From CALDTK01 sp965213735 (GTDB lineage: Bacteria > Bacteroidota > Bacteroidia > Chitinophagales > Saprospiraceae): 64,000 nucleotides of DNA. The stretch is from the NCBI GenBank assembly GCA_965213735.1, contig CBDCAB010000006.1, forward strand, positions 1,054,001 through 1,118,000, written 5' to 3'. Shown in pieces: positions 7,181 through 14,957 of this stretch. Position 1 is the stretch's first letter, and the number at the start of each line of letters is the position of its first letter. Made by a program: the position numbers and the translations under genes. A model generated the notes under the pieces. It ran no database searches and had not been told where the DNA came from. It saw nothing but the letters and a program-made list of their open reading frames with translations.

Positions 7181-10003
7181 TTACCCTACCACAATGTTGA
7201 TCATCCGCTTGGGCACCACAATGACTTTGCGCACGCTCACTCCTTCGAGGTAGCTTTGGATGCTTGGATGAGCTAAAGCTGCTGCTTCGAGTTCTGCTTT
7301 GGTGGCCTCAACGGGGAATAAAGCTGTCGAACGCTTTTTGCCATTGATACTCAAGGGATACTCCACCTCCGACTCTACCAAGTAGCGCTCATCGTGCTCG
7401 GGTAGCCCAGCGTGATGTATGCTGCCTTGCCCACCAAGGTCCGACCAGATCTGTTCAGATAAGAAAGGTGCAAAGGGCGCAATTAGGCGGACTAGTGGTT
7501 CGAGTACCTCACGCGAGTGGGTGCCATCACTGCGCAACTCGTTGAGACATACCATAAATGCGCTGATGCAGGTGTTCATGGCAAATCGCTCGATGTCTTC
7601 GCGGACCTTCTTTATCGTAGCGTGCAGGGCTTTTAAAGCGGCCTTGCTAGGAGCAACCTCATCCACAATTAGCTCATCGGCATCATTGTAGTAGAGGCCA
7701 TAAAAGCGTCGCAAGAATTTAGAGACGCCTTCAATGCCGTTGGTATTCCATGGCTTGTGAGCTTCTATCGGACCAAGAAACATTTCGTACATGCGAAAGC
7801 AGTCAGCTCCATACTTGGCGATAATGTCATCGGGATTGACGACGTTGTAGCGCGACTTCGACATTTTGCCGACCTCGCTGTGTGTAAGGAATTTATCTGT
7901 TGCAGAACTAATTATAAATTCAGTGTCTGCGTACTCAGGTCGCCACTTTCTAAATGCTTCAATGTTGTCTGGTGAAAGGTAACTCGGTCGATCTTCGAAG
8001 CCATAGTCGCTGACATAGTCGACGAGAACATAATTTGGCGCAAACTGCTCACGATTATCATCTGTCACCAAATCTGCGCTCGCGAAGTACTTGTCTTCTT
8101 TGTGAAGATAAATTGTCTCAATTACACCTTGAATCATACCTTGATTTACTAGTTTTTGAAAAGGCTCCGCTACGGGTACGACCCCTAAATCATAGAGAAA
8201 TTTCTGCCAGAAGCGCGCATAAAGCAGGTGGCTTACGGCGTGTTCCGTGCCACCGACATAGAGGTCGACACTTCCCCAGTACTCCATGGCCTCGCGGGAG
8301 GCTAGCGCGTGCGGGTTGTGCGGGTCCATGTAGCGCAGGAAATACCAGGAGCTACCTGCAACAGCTGGCATGGTGTCAGTCTCTCGGGTTTTGCCGTTGG
8401 TGAGATTTACCCAATCCGCAGCGCGCGCGAGTGGGCCTTCACCTCCAGATGCAGGTTTATAATCATCCAGCTCTGGCAGCTCTACGGGCAGCTGATCATC
8501 AGGGACTAATTCTGCTATATCTTCTTGATCATACACGATCGGGAAAGGCTCGCCCCAATAGCGCTGGCGTGAAAAATTAGCATCACGCAATTTGTAGTTG
8601 ATCTGCCCCTCTCCTATTCCTTTTGACTCAAGTTCGGCAATTGCACGTTTAATTGCAGCTTCGACATTGAGGCCATTAAGAAAGTCAGAGTTTATAAGCT
8701 TTCCAACCTTATCTTTTGCTTTACTTCCTTCAGGTCGGTCTACTACAGGAATTATCTCTAGCTCAAAGTGTTCTGCAAACCGTTGGTCTCTTTCGTCGTC
8801 GCTCGGCACGGCCATAATTGCACCTGTACCATAATCCATTAGTACGTATTCGGCGATGTAAATGGGCAAACGTTTGCTAGATAAAGGACTGAGCGCATAG
8901 GCGCCAGTAAATTGTCCGCTCACCTCCTTCACGTCCGCCTGCCGTTCGATATCACTACGTCCTGCTGCTCGCTCCCGGTAAGCATCTACAGCATCTTGCT
9001 GCTCAGATGTCGTCAGCTGATCGACCATTGGATGCTCTGGAGAGAGCACCATAAAGGTGGTGCCGAAGATAGTGTCGGGTCGCGTGGTATATACTTCCAG
9101 TTCACCTTCTCCTGTGGCCAACTTGAAGCGAATTTGTGCACCTTCTGATCGGCCGATCCAATTGCGTTGCTGCGTCTTGAGACTTTCGGTCCAGTCGAGC
9201 TGCTCGAGGTCGTCGAGGAGTCGCTGCGCGTAAGCACTCGTACGCAGGCTCCACTGCATCATGGCGCGCTTTTCGACGGGATGGCCTCCCCGCTCGCTCA
9301 CACCATCTTTAATTTCGTCGTTGGCGAGCACGGTTCCCAGAGCTTCACACCAGTTCACGTAGCTTTTGCGGCGGTAAGCAATGCGGAAGTCCATGAGGAT
9401 ATCGGCTTGCTGCTTTCGCGAAAACTCCGCCCATTGTTTGGCGGTAAAATCATGAATTTCACTGCACGCGGCTCGTATACCTTCAGTGCCTGTTTTGGCG
9501 AAAGCTGAAACTAAATCACCAATAGGCTGCGCTCGATTTAGCTCGAGATCGTAATAGTGCTTAAACATCCGGGCAAAGCACCATTGCGTCCAGCGGTAAT
9601 AGCTGGGATCAGAAGTCTTTACCTGTCGAGACCAATCAAACGAGAACCCGATCAGCTCAAATTGTTCGCGATAGCGTTGGGCATTAGTTTCGGTAGACTT
9701 AGCCGGATGAATTCCTGTTTGAATCGCATATTGTTCGGCTGGCAAACCAAAAGAATCATAGCCCATGGGGTGGAGCACACGGTGGCCCGTCATGCGCTTG
9801 TAGCGGGCGTAAATATCAGAGGCTATGTAGCCGAGCGGGTGACCGACGTGCAGGCCTGCACCACTCGGATAGGGAAACATATCGAGCACGTAAAACTTAG
9901 GCTTTGCCTCTTCCCCAGGTGCGGGATTATTGACCTCATAGGTAGCATTCGCGCGCCAGTATTCCCGCCAGTGAGGTTCGTAGGAGGTTGGATCGAAAGC
10001 CAT
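7181..10003 (-). CDS. leuS: Leucyl-tRNA synthetase
   Basis: This enzyme charges tRNA-Leu with leucine (class I synthetase, about 940 residues). The HIGH-equivalent GLHVGHPLGY lies near residue 55 after FPYPSGA, an editing (CP1) insertion follows, and KMSKS is found in EVGKMSKSRYNVVNPDDII at about 710. The open frame continues upstream to 10111, but that part overlaps tRNA-His, so the real start is the ATG at 10003 (MAFDPTSYEPHW). It may be cotranscribed with tRNA-His, which ends 66 bases upstream. Two tRNA-Leu genes occur elsewhere in the window. Two copies of the dispersed 14-base word lie inside (9412, 9492). Confidence 0.97.
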   Translation of the reverse strand: MAFDPTSYEPHWREYWRANATYEVNNPAPGEEAKPKFYVLDMFPYPSGAGLHVGHPLGYIASDIYARYKRMTGHRVLHPMGYDSFGLPAEQYAIQTGIHPAKSTETNAQRYREQFELIGFSFDWSRQVKTSDPSYYRWTQWCFARMFKHYYDLELNRAQPIGDLVSAFAKTGTEGIRAACSEIHDFTAKQWAEFSRKQQADILMDFRIAYRRKSYVNWCEALGTVLANDEIKDGVSERGGHPVEKRAMMQWSLRTSAYAQRLLDDLEQLDWTESLKTQQRNWIGRSEGAQIRFKLATGEGELEVYTTRPDTIFGTTFMVLSPEHPMVDQLTTSEQQDAVDAYRERAAGRSDIERQADVKEVSGQFTGAYALSPLSSKRLPIYIAEYVLMDYGTGAIMAVPSDDERDQRFAEHFELEIIPVVDRPEGSKAKDKVGKLINSDFLNGLNVEAAIKRAIAELESKGIGEGQINYKLRDANFSRQRYWGEPFPIVYDQEDIAELVPDDQLPVELPELDDYKPASGGEGPLARAADWVNLTNGKTRETDTMPAVAGSSWYFLRYMDPHNPHALASREAMEYWGSVDLYVGGTEHAVSHLLYARFWQKFLYDLGVVPVAEPFQKLVNQGMIQGVIETIYLHKEDKYFASADLVTDDNREQFAPNYVLVDYVSDYGFEDRPSYLSPDNIEAFRKWRPEYADTEFIISSATDKFLTHSEVGKMSKSRYNVVNPDDIIAKYGADCFRMYEMFLGPIEAHKPWNTNGIEGVSKFLRRFYGLYYNDADELIVDEVAPSKAALKALHATIKKVREDIERFAMNTCISAFMVCLNELRSDGTHSREVLEPLVRLIAPFAPFLSEQIWSDLGGQGSIHHAGLPEHDERYLVESEVEYPLSINGKKRSTALFPVEATKAELEAAALAHPSIQSYLEGVSVRKVIVVPKRMINIVVG

Positions 10004-10069
10004 GGCTGCAAATTGAGTAGGTACTAAAGACAGACGCCCCGCCTGCACCGAGCAGACGAGGCGATCTTG

Positions 10070-10144
10070 GGTGGATGATGGGTCTCGAACCCACGACCTC
10101 CGGCACCACAAACCAGCGCTCTAACCAACTGAGCTACAACCACC
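10070..10144 (-). tRNA. tRNA-His (GTG anticodon)
   Basis: The minus strand folds as a cloverleaf: acceptor GTGGTTG with an extra 5' G, D arm GCTCAGTTGGTTAGAGC, anticodon loop TTGTGGT (GTG, histidine), and T arm GTGGGTTCGAGACCCAT. The extra G at -1 faces C73, a histidine identity feature. The acceptor stem seems to hold one T-T mismatch. CCA is not encoded (CAA follows C73). It lies just upstream of leuS. Confidence 0.93.
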
Positions 10145-10182
10145 GTGTATGCTCGAGCACCTCAAGGTGATGCGAGCGAGCG

Positions 10183-10190
10183 CAAATATA
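10183..10190 (-). promoter_or_regulatory. -7 element (TATATTTG) for tRNA-His
   Basis: The minus strand carries TATATTTG 38 bases upstream of the mature tRNA-His 5' end, a full match to TAnnTTTG. The precursor leader would be about 30 bases. leuS may share this promoter. Confidence 0.5.
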
Positions 10191-10229
10191 AGGAGCCTAA
10201 AAGAATTTTGAGCTTTCGAGGTTGAAAAT

Positions 10230-11024
10230 TTACTCCATCGGATCGGCTGCCAAGACGAAGGTGCGACTTACTGGATTAAGGGGTGCATCTACCATTTTGC
10301 CCTGCCCATCGAGGAGGGTGAGGGTAACGGTGTTTTCTCCCATCGGTAGACCTTCGAGGTAATAAGGTGCCCATTTATTGACCATAAAGGCTGCGTTGCC
10401 GACTGCTACTTTCACCTGATAGTCAGAGCCGAGCGGGGCATTGACGGGATAAAAATCGAGCAGCACTTTCTCCGTGTCCTTGCCTGTGTAGGTGCCTTTC
10501 GGTCGCGAGTAAAAGAGCATAGGCTGGGTAATGTCACTGCGCTTGGCGAAGCTGCCATTCTGGACATCGACCATTTCTGCTTTGTGAGCAGCATCGGTCT
10601 TGATAGACTCGTGGTAACTGCGCGAGAGGAAGGTGAGAATATGGTGTACCCCATCAGAAATGTCGTGCTCGAAATCAGGCTCGTACTTCGCGATGTAAGG
10701 TTGATTGTCGACGATGAGGTGAATGTGCTGGCCTTTATCTGAGTTGGCGCAGCTGGTGCTGCCAGCATCAGGGCTTTGGACACCGAGTTTGTACTGAGCG
10801 GCATCATAATCGTAGTCGAACCTGCCGTTGGTGTAGGCCCACTTGGTGATGGTAGCTGCGGGAAAGTCTGTTCCGGGCGGCTTTTCGGTGATAGTAATTT
10901 CAGTCAGCTCTGGGCTTTGCGTCGGCATGGACTCCACCTCGTTCACGTCTTCGACGGTCGGTTCGGAGTTGTTGCACGCCATAAACACGGCAAAGGCCAG
11001 TATCAGAAGTCTGAAGAAGTTCAT
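10230..11024 (-). CDS. Lipoprotein of unknown function
   Basis: The 264-residue protein begins MNFFRLLILAFAVFMAC, a classical lipoprotein signal with the cysteine at residue 17. The mature part contains a segment with GQHIHLIVDNQPYIAKYEP and DGVHHILTFLSRSYHES, recalling small His-containing domains such as DUF4399, then a beta-rich C-terminal part ending in a possible carbohydrate-binding or filamin-like strand pattern (GENTVTLTLLDGQGKMV). The function is unknown to me. The open frame extends further upstream to 11300 but would cross tRNA-Ser, so the ATG at 11024 is the start. GC and codon use resemble the neighbours. Confidence 0.75.
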   Translation of the reverse strand: MNFFRLLILAFAVFMACNNSEPTVEDVNEVESMPTQSPELTEITITEKPPGTDFPAATITKWAYTNGRFDYDYDAAQYKLGVQSPDAGSTSCANSDKGQHIHLIVDNQPYIAKYEPDFEHDISDGVHHILTFLSRSYHESIKTDAAHKAEMVDVQNGSFAKRSDITQPMLFYSRPKGTYTGKDTEKVLLDFYPVNAPLGSDYQVKVAVGNAAFMVNKWAPYYLEGLPMGENTVTLTLLDGQGKMVDAPLNPVSRTFVLAADPME

Positions 11025-11071
11025 ATATGAAATTTCGCGGAAAGGTAGCAGGGGATGCCGACATAAAAGGC

Positions 11072-11101
11072 TTGCATGGTGGAGGAAAGTGTCTACATTT
11101 G
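11072..11101 (+). promoter_or_regulatory. Canonical Bacteroidota promoter of tRNA-Ser
   Basis: TTG at 11072-11074 and TACATTTG at 11094-11101 are separated by 19 bases, the textbook TTG-N19-TAnnTTTG arrangement. The tRNA begins at 11112. This is the best-formed promoter in the window. Confidence 0.75.
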
Positions 11102-11111
11102 CGGCGCACTC

Positions 11112-11198
11112 GGAGGAGTGGCAGAGCGGTTGAACGCGTCGGTCTTGAAAACCGAAGTACTGGCAACGGTACCGGGGGTTCGAATCCCTCCTCCTCCG
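11112..11198 (+). tRNA. tRNA-Ser (TGA anticodon)
   Basis: An 87-base class II tRNA. Acceptor GGAGGAG pairs with CTCCTCC, the anticodon stem TCGGT/ACCGA encloses loop CTTGAAA (TGA, serine), a long variable arm follows (GTACTGGCAACGGTAC), and the T loop is GGTTCGAATCC. The discriminator is G. CCA is not encoded. Confidence 0.96.
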
Positions 11199-11345
11199 CA
11201 AAGCTTCCGCTTTTACAGGGCCGGTCTCGACATAGTCGAGACTGGCCCTTGTGTTTTTGCAGAAAGCCGAGCTTGCTCGAGCGCTTCTGGAAAAACACAA
11301 GGGGCATTCGGCGCCAGCCGCGGCCCTGTGAAAGCGGAAGCTTTG
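11199..11345 (+). repeat. 147-base nested inverted-repeat element abutting tRNA-Ser
   Basis: The element starts at the first base after tRNA-Ser. The outer arms (11199-11223 and 11321-11345) are 25 bases with 24 matches. Inside lie a perfect 8-base hairpin (GTCTCGAC / GTCGAGAC, about 11225-11243), a further pair with 13 perfect bases (CCCTTGTGTTTTT / AAAAACACAAGGG), and a central CGAGCTTGCTCG hairpin. The transcript could fold into one long branched structure. It may serve as a strong terminator/processing structure for the tRNA or be a small mobile element inserted at the tRNA 3' end. No T-run follows it. Confidence 0.7.
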
Positions 11346-11459
11346 TAGCCCCCACCTTAGGGATCACGAGTGAAGCGAGTAATCCGTTGAGTGGGTGCTA
11401 GGGACTAGGCTCTTTGGTGGTCGCCGGGTAAACCCAGGGCTCCGTGTATAGACGCTGCT

Positions 11460-11602
11460 ATGCAGCTACCCCACTCCCCTCCCGCAGCGTGGCCATAGCC
11501 GCATAGCGGCGTCGTTGTCAGAGGGTAGGGTTTACCCGGAACTCCACCAAGGGACTTAGCTGTACCCTTTGATTTATAATTCTATGCGAGCTAAAGCACG
11601 CG
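11460..11602. repeat. ~143-base direct repeat, copy 1
   Basis: This copy runs from ATGCAGCTACC to AAAGCACGCGT and recurs almost unchanged 297-298 bases downstream. It contains the CGCATAGCGGCGT box, a GAGGGTAGGGTTTACCCGG segment with a short internal inverted repeat (GGGTAggGTTTACCC), and ends in the GCTAAAGCACGCGT box. An inverted, diverged copy lies at about 5885-6095. No open frame of note. Confidence 0.75.
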
Positions 11603-11610
11603 TAATTTAA

Positions 11611-11727
11611 GTGCTGGGTGGTGGGTGCTGGGTGCTGGGTGCTGGGCCTAAGGTGGTACCCGACGGACCTGATCAGTAGCTCTTTCCTTTTAAAGAACTA
11701 AGCTCAAGATCAGGTCCGTCGGGTACC
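11611..11727. repeat. GGTGCTG tandem tract plus hairpin C, inverted relative to A and B
   Basis: Tandem units of GGTGCTG (the reverse complement of CAGCACC) at about 11616-11646 are followed by GGCCTAAGGTG and then the 20-base arms at 11655-11674 and 11708-11727. The loop begins AGTAGCTCT, the reverse complement of the loop end in hairpins A and B. The whole composite therefore lies in the opposite orientation to the 5.8 and 6.2 kb copies. Confidence 0.78.
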
Positions 11728-11756
11728 TCTGCCTTCTTGCACCCCAAGCACTGCCA

Positions 11757-11899
11757 TGCAGCTACCACACACCCCTCCCGCAGCGTGGCCATAGCCGCAT
11801 AGCGGCGTCGTTGTCAGAGGGTAGGGTTTACCCGGAACTCCACCAAGGGACTTAGCTGTACCCTTTGATTTATAATACTATGCGCGCTAAAGCACGCGT
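11757..11899. repeat. ~143-base direct repeat, copy 2
   Basis: This is the second copy of the module at 11460-11602, nearly identical over its whole length and separated from it by the tandem tract and hairpin C. A short GGGTGCTAGGTGCT-like tract follows to 11940. No gene is visible between tRNA-Ser and queE. Confidence 0.75.
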
Positions 11900-11946
11900 G
11901 GTCTGGGGGCTAGGGGCTGGGTGCTAGGTGCTAGGTGCCATAACGC

Positions 11947-12582
11947 TCACTCAATGCCCACCACCTTGTGCATCTGCACACTTAATCGCCACTGCGGATG
12001 AGCCAAGCAATAGGCCGTGGTGGCTGCAATGTGTGCTGCCTGCTGCGCATCATCGAGCGGCTGCAGGAAGAAATGCTTGAAGTGCAAGTGCTCGTACTGC
12101 GTGGGGTGCGCACCAGCCTCCGCCTGTGGATATACCAGCTTCAGCTCGTCGCCGCGCGTGACGTGGAGCGGGGTGCCAGCTTTTGGACTCAGACATACCC
12201 AGTCAATACGAGGCGGTAGCGGCAGGGTGCCATTCGTCTCTATGGCTACCTCAAATCCTTCGGCGTGTAGCGCATCCACTAGCGCCTCATCTAGCTGAAG
12301 CGCCGGCTCACCACCCGTACACACAACATAAGGCGCTCCACCACCAGGCCAATGTGCATGGACATGCGCCGCTAGCTGTTTGGCAGTCGCAAACTTGCCG
12401 CCTCCAGGCCCGTCGGTGCCCACAAAATTTGTATCGCAAAACTTACACGTCGCCTTATGGCGATCTTGCTCGCGACCACTCCACAAGTTGCAGCCCGTAA
12501 AGCGTAAAAACACTGCTGCCCGCCCTACCTGAGCTCCCTCCCCCTGCAGGGTATAGTAAACTTCTTTAACGGCGTAAGGCAT
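11947..12582 (-). CDS. queE: 7-carboxy-7-deazaguanine synthase
   Basis: This radical SAM enzyme makes 7-carboxy-7-deazaguanine, the ring-contraction step in queuosine (preQ0/preQ1) synthesis. The start MPYAVKEVYYTLQGEG and the cluster-binding cysteines in CNLWSGREQDRHKATCKFCD show the long first spacing (C-x14-C-x2-C) known in one QueE subgroup. YVVCTGGEPALQLDEAL and AIETNGTLPLP are the SAM-binding glycine motif and substrate region. The length (211 residues) is normal. No other queuosine gene is adjacent. Confidence 0.92.
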   Translation of the reverse strand: MPYAVKEVYYTLQGEGAQVGRAAVFLRFTGCNLWSGREQDRHKATCKFCDTNFVGTDGPGGGKFATAKQLAAHVHAHWPGGGAPYVVCTGGEPALQLDEALVDALHAEGFEVAIETNGTLPLPPRIDWVCLSPKAGTPLHVTRGDELKLVYPQAEAGAHPTQYEHLHFKHFFLQPLDDAQQAAHIAATTAYCLAHPQWRLSVQMHKVVGIE

Positions 12583-12704
12583 TCGGGCAGCAGGTGTCAG
12601 TCGCGGAGGTAAGCAGGCGCGAATCGATTAACCGGTTGACCAGCACCAGGGTTGCCGCCGGATTGAAGCGCGTTAGCTAGCTGGTGCCGGACTGGTATCT
12701 GCAG

Positions 12705-13316
12705 TCATTCATGTGAAACCGGTTTTAGCGTAAGCACCCAATAATCGAATAAAAGTTCTTGTTTAAATAGAAGTTTATCCACTAGTTGCAAACCAACTTT
12801 TTCAAATAAGGCGATATATGCTTCTAGGTCGTGTTGGTGTGGGTGCAAGATATCTCCAGGAATAACTTGAAAGATTGGTTTGAGCCATCGGTGCCGGTGT
12901 GCATCTACACTTACTACCACTGTTCCGTGCGTCCTTACAGCTTGCGCCAAAACCTGTGCTACCGCCCTCAAATCTCGCACATGATTAATAACATTGAGGC
13001 AAAAGACATAATCAAAAGCATGATTAGCGTCAAACGTCTCTAAAGAACTACTTACGAAGCGAACGTGCTGAAACTGGTTTTGACGAAAGTGGGAAAACGA
13101 TTGGTAACTATTCAATAGCGGATCTACTGCAGTGACATCAGAATGCTCGAGTGCAATGAATATACCCGCAGGACCACACCCCGCATCCAGCACTTTAGCA
13201 CCTGCTGCAGGCAGCGGAAGTTGAATGGCTGCCAGGAAGTCGAGCCAATAGTTGCGTTTCCAGTCGTGGTAATCGTCTACTGCTTTGCCTCGTAGGTACC
13301 TACGCCACCAGCGCAA
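12705..13316 (-). CDS. Class I SAM-dependent methyltransferase
   Basis: The protein carries the SAM-binding motif I KVLDAGCGPAGIFIAL near residue 40, an acidic motif II (VTAVDPLL), and the post-I segment DYVFCLNVINHV. Substrate unknown. The only usual start is a TTG at 13316. The frame stays open for about 19 more codons to a TAA, and that stretch reads like protein (SSWRWRIAQAAELRWWRRYL), so the true start may be a rare codon (ATT) upstream. Base composition at the 3' end is more AT-rich than in the neighbours. Confidence 0.75.
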   Translation of the reverse strand: MRWWRRYLRGKAVDDYHDWKRNYWLDFLAAIQLPLPAAGAKVLDAGCGPAGIFIALEHSDVTAVDPLLNSYQSFSHFRQNQFQHVRFVSSSLETFDANHAFDYVFCLNVINHVRDLRAVAQVLAQAVRTHGTVVVSVDAHRHRWLKPIFQVIPGDILHPHQHDLEAYIALFEKVGLQLVDKLLFKQELLFDYWVLTLKPVSHE

Positions 13317-13410
13317 CTCTGCGGCCTGCGCAATTCGCCATCGCCAGGAAGAGACTTCGATAATCTGCCAGATTTAGCCTGCGAATGTAAACCTAGGCTG
13401 TGCTACTGGT

Positions 13411-13418
13411 TACTTTTG
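13411..13418 (+). promoter_or_regulatory. -7 element (TACTTTTG) at the Smr gene
   Basis: TACTTTTG ends four bases before the ATG at 13423, so the transcript should begin at or very near the start codon. This repeats the arrangement at 2090-2097. No -33 TTG is clear. Confidence 0.5.
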
Positions 13419-13422
13419 CACC

Positions 13423-14418
13423 ATGCAACTCGATCTCGGTCAGACCATCCTGCTCAAACACACCCGTGAACGCGCACGTGTCATCGCCGCACTCGAAGGT
13501 GGGCAGTGGATGGTGGAAGCCGAAATGGATAAAGAGCGCTTTCCCGTCCATGAAGATGACATCGACCCGGCGGTGGGTAGCAAAAAGCCGCAGACCCAAG
13601 TCACGGCCGATGTGACCCCTGGCGAAATACGGCTGCGGGCTGGAACAACGAGTGCAGAAATCCAGCTGGCATTCATACCGGTGGGAGAACTCGATTTTAC
13701 TGCTTGCCTGCTCAACCACAGTCAGCACACCGTGGTGTACGCCGCTCACCTGCTTACCAACCGCGGACAGCAATGGGCCAAGCACGGGCTGCTGCCACCG
13801 GTGCAGGGGCTACAACTAGGGCATCTCTACCGCGATCTGCTCAACGAAAATGCAGCTATCGAAGTGCAAGTGAGCCGTAAGGCAGCTCAAGGCACCGACT
13901 CCAAGCAAGCCACCCTCATCAAACTGAAGCCGAAGCTGTTTCATAAAAATACGCAGGTAGTCAACTGGTTTCCAGAGGAGCTATCCGTATTTGATGTTTT
14001 CACGAAAGTGCACCTCGTCCGCACGCCCAAGCCACAAGCTGCCCCACCACCATCGCCTCAGCGCGAGGAAGTACAGCCGAAGCCACCGCGGCGCGTGCTA
14101 CGGGTGAGAGATTATGGAGTGAAGGCCGCCGCAGAATTTCCAACAGAGCTCGACTTGCATATCGACAAGCTAGTCAAAGACGCCAGTGCACTGAGTGGAG
14201 AAGAAATGCTGGAGCTGCAGCTGCAACACATGCGTAAATACCTCGACGTGGCCATCCGTTTGGGCATAGACCGGGTGTTTCTAATTCACGGCAAAGGCAA
14301 AGGAACCTTAAGAACCCGTATCGCGCAGGAGCTGAATAAAATGGGCGATTTAGAAGGGTTTAAGCAGGAGTTTCATCCGAAATACGGTCAGGGAGCTACG
14401 GAAGTAATCTTGCGCTAG
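13423..14418 (+). CDS. Smr-domain protein with Bacteroidota-type N-terminal region
   Basis: The 331-residue protein ends in a Small MutS-Related domain: LDLHIDKLV (LDxH motif, near residue 244) and FLIHGKGKGTLR (HGxG motif, near 288). Smr domains cut nucleic acids, acting on DNA or on stalled-ribosome messenger RNA in other organisms. The N-terminal 200 residues match the arrangement of Bacteroidota DUF2027-containing Smr proteins, with an SH3-like start (VKDRARVIAALEGG-like) and a middle beta-rich domain. A Pro/Glu-rich linker (about 204-222) joins the two halves. Its end overlaps the convergent GmhB-like gene by four bases. Confidence 0.85.
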   Translation: MQLDLGQTILLKHTRERARVIAALEGGQWMVEAEMDKERFPVHEDDIDPAVGSKKPQTQVTADVTPGEIRLRAGTTSAEIQLAFIPVGELDFTACLLNHSQHTVVYAAHLLTNRGQQWAKHGLLPPVQGLQLGHLYRDLLNENAAIEVQVSRKAAQGTDSKQATLIKLKPKLFHKNTQVVNWFPEELSVFDVFTKVHLVRTPKPQAAPPPSPQREEVQPKPPRRVLRVRDYGVKAAAEFPTELDLHIDKLVKDASALSGEEMLELQLQHMRKYLDVAIRLGIDRVFLIHGKGKGTLRTRIAQELNKMGDLEGFKQEFHPKYGQGATEVILR

Positions 14419-14957
14419 CCAGCCTCGACGAGAGCAACAGCAAAATCCCAAAGATTGGCGTAGCAGCAGTCGATGTCCGGGCTGTCTGCCTGGCCAATGA
14501 AGACGGTGTGCATGCCTGCAGCTCGACCAAAAGCCATATCGCTGTGACTGTCGCCTACCATCATGCTGCGGCCGAAGTCGATGTGCGCAAACTGCTTTTG
14601 CGCCTGCTGCGCCATACCCACGCCCGGCTTGCGATTGATATCCCCAGCCGTGGCGAGTGCGCCGCAGCTGTAAATGGCATCGATTTTTGCTCCGGCAAAC
14701 TCCGCCTGCTGCAGCAATTTGCTGTGAATTTCGTCTAGCGCCACCTGCGTCATAAGTCCTTTTCCAATACCTTGCTGATTGGTCACAATGACTGTAAGCC
14801 CGAACAAGTGCGTCAAAATTCTTAACGCGTCGAGCACCCCTGGTAGCCACTCGAATTGCTGCGTGGTAAGCACATAACCATCTACGATGCGCCGATTGAG
14901 CACCCCATCGCGGTCGAGAAATAAGGTCCAAGACTCGTCGACTAGTGGCAAACTCAC
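14415..14957 (-). CDS. HAD-IIIA family phosphatase, GmhB-like (heptose bisphosphate phosphatase)
   Basis: The 180-residue protein has the HAD motif I LFLDRDGVLNRR, motif II VIVTNQQGIGKG and motif III/IV KPGVGM and MVGDSHSDMAFG. This layout is that of GmhB/histidinol-phosphatase enzymes; GmhB removes the 7-phosphate of heptose bisphosphate in LPS core synthesis. The zinc-binding cysteines typical of GmhB are reduced here (YSCGALATAGDINRKP), so the substrate is uncertain. The GTG start overlaps the glycosyltransferase stop as GTGA, so the two are probably translated together at the end of an operon. Confidence 0.8.
   Translation of the reverse strand: MSLPLVDESWTLFLDRDGVLNRRIVDGYVLTTQQFEWLPGVLDALRILTHLFGLTVIVTNQQGIGKGLMTQVALDEIHSKLLQQAEFAGAKIDAIYSCGALATAGDINRKPGVGMAQQAQKQFAHIDFGRSMMVGDSHSDMAFGRAAGMHTVFIGQADSPDIDCCYANLWDFAVALVEAG

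Noticed and set aside
6946..7200. An 84-residue plus-strand reading frame
   Set aside because: It lies inside the inverted-repeat element, is Cys/Arg/Leu-rich and has no family features; other frames in the element are equally short.
10112..11300. Upstream extensions of the leuS and lipoprotein reading frames
   Set aside because: The leuS extension (to 10111) runs into tRNA-His and the lipoprotein extension (to 11300) crosses tRNA-Ser. Family-typical starts exist at 10003 and 11024.
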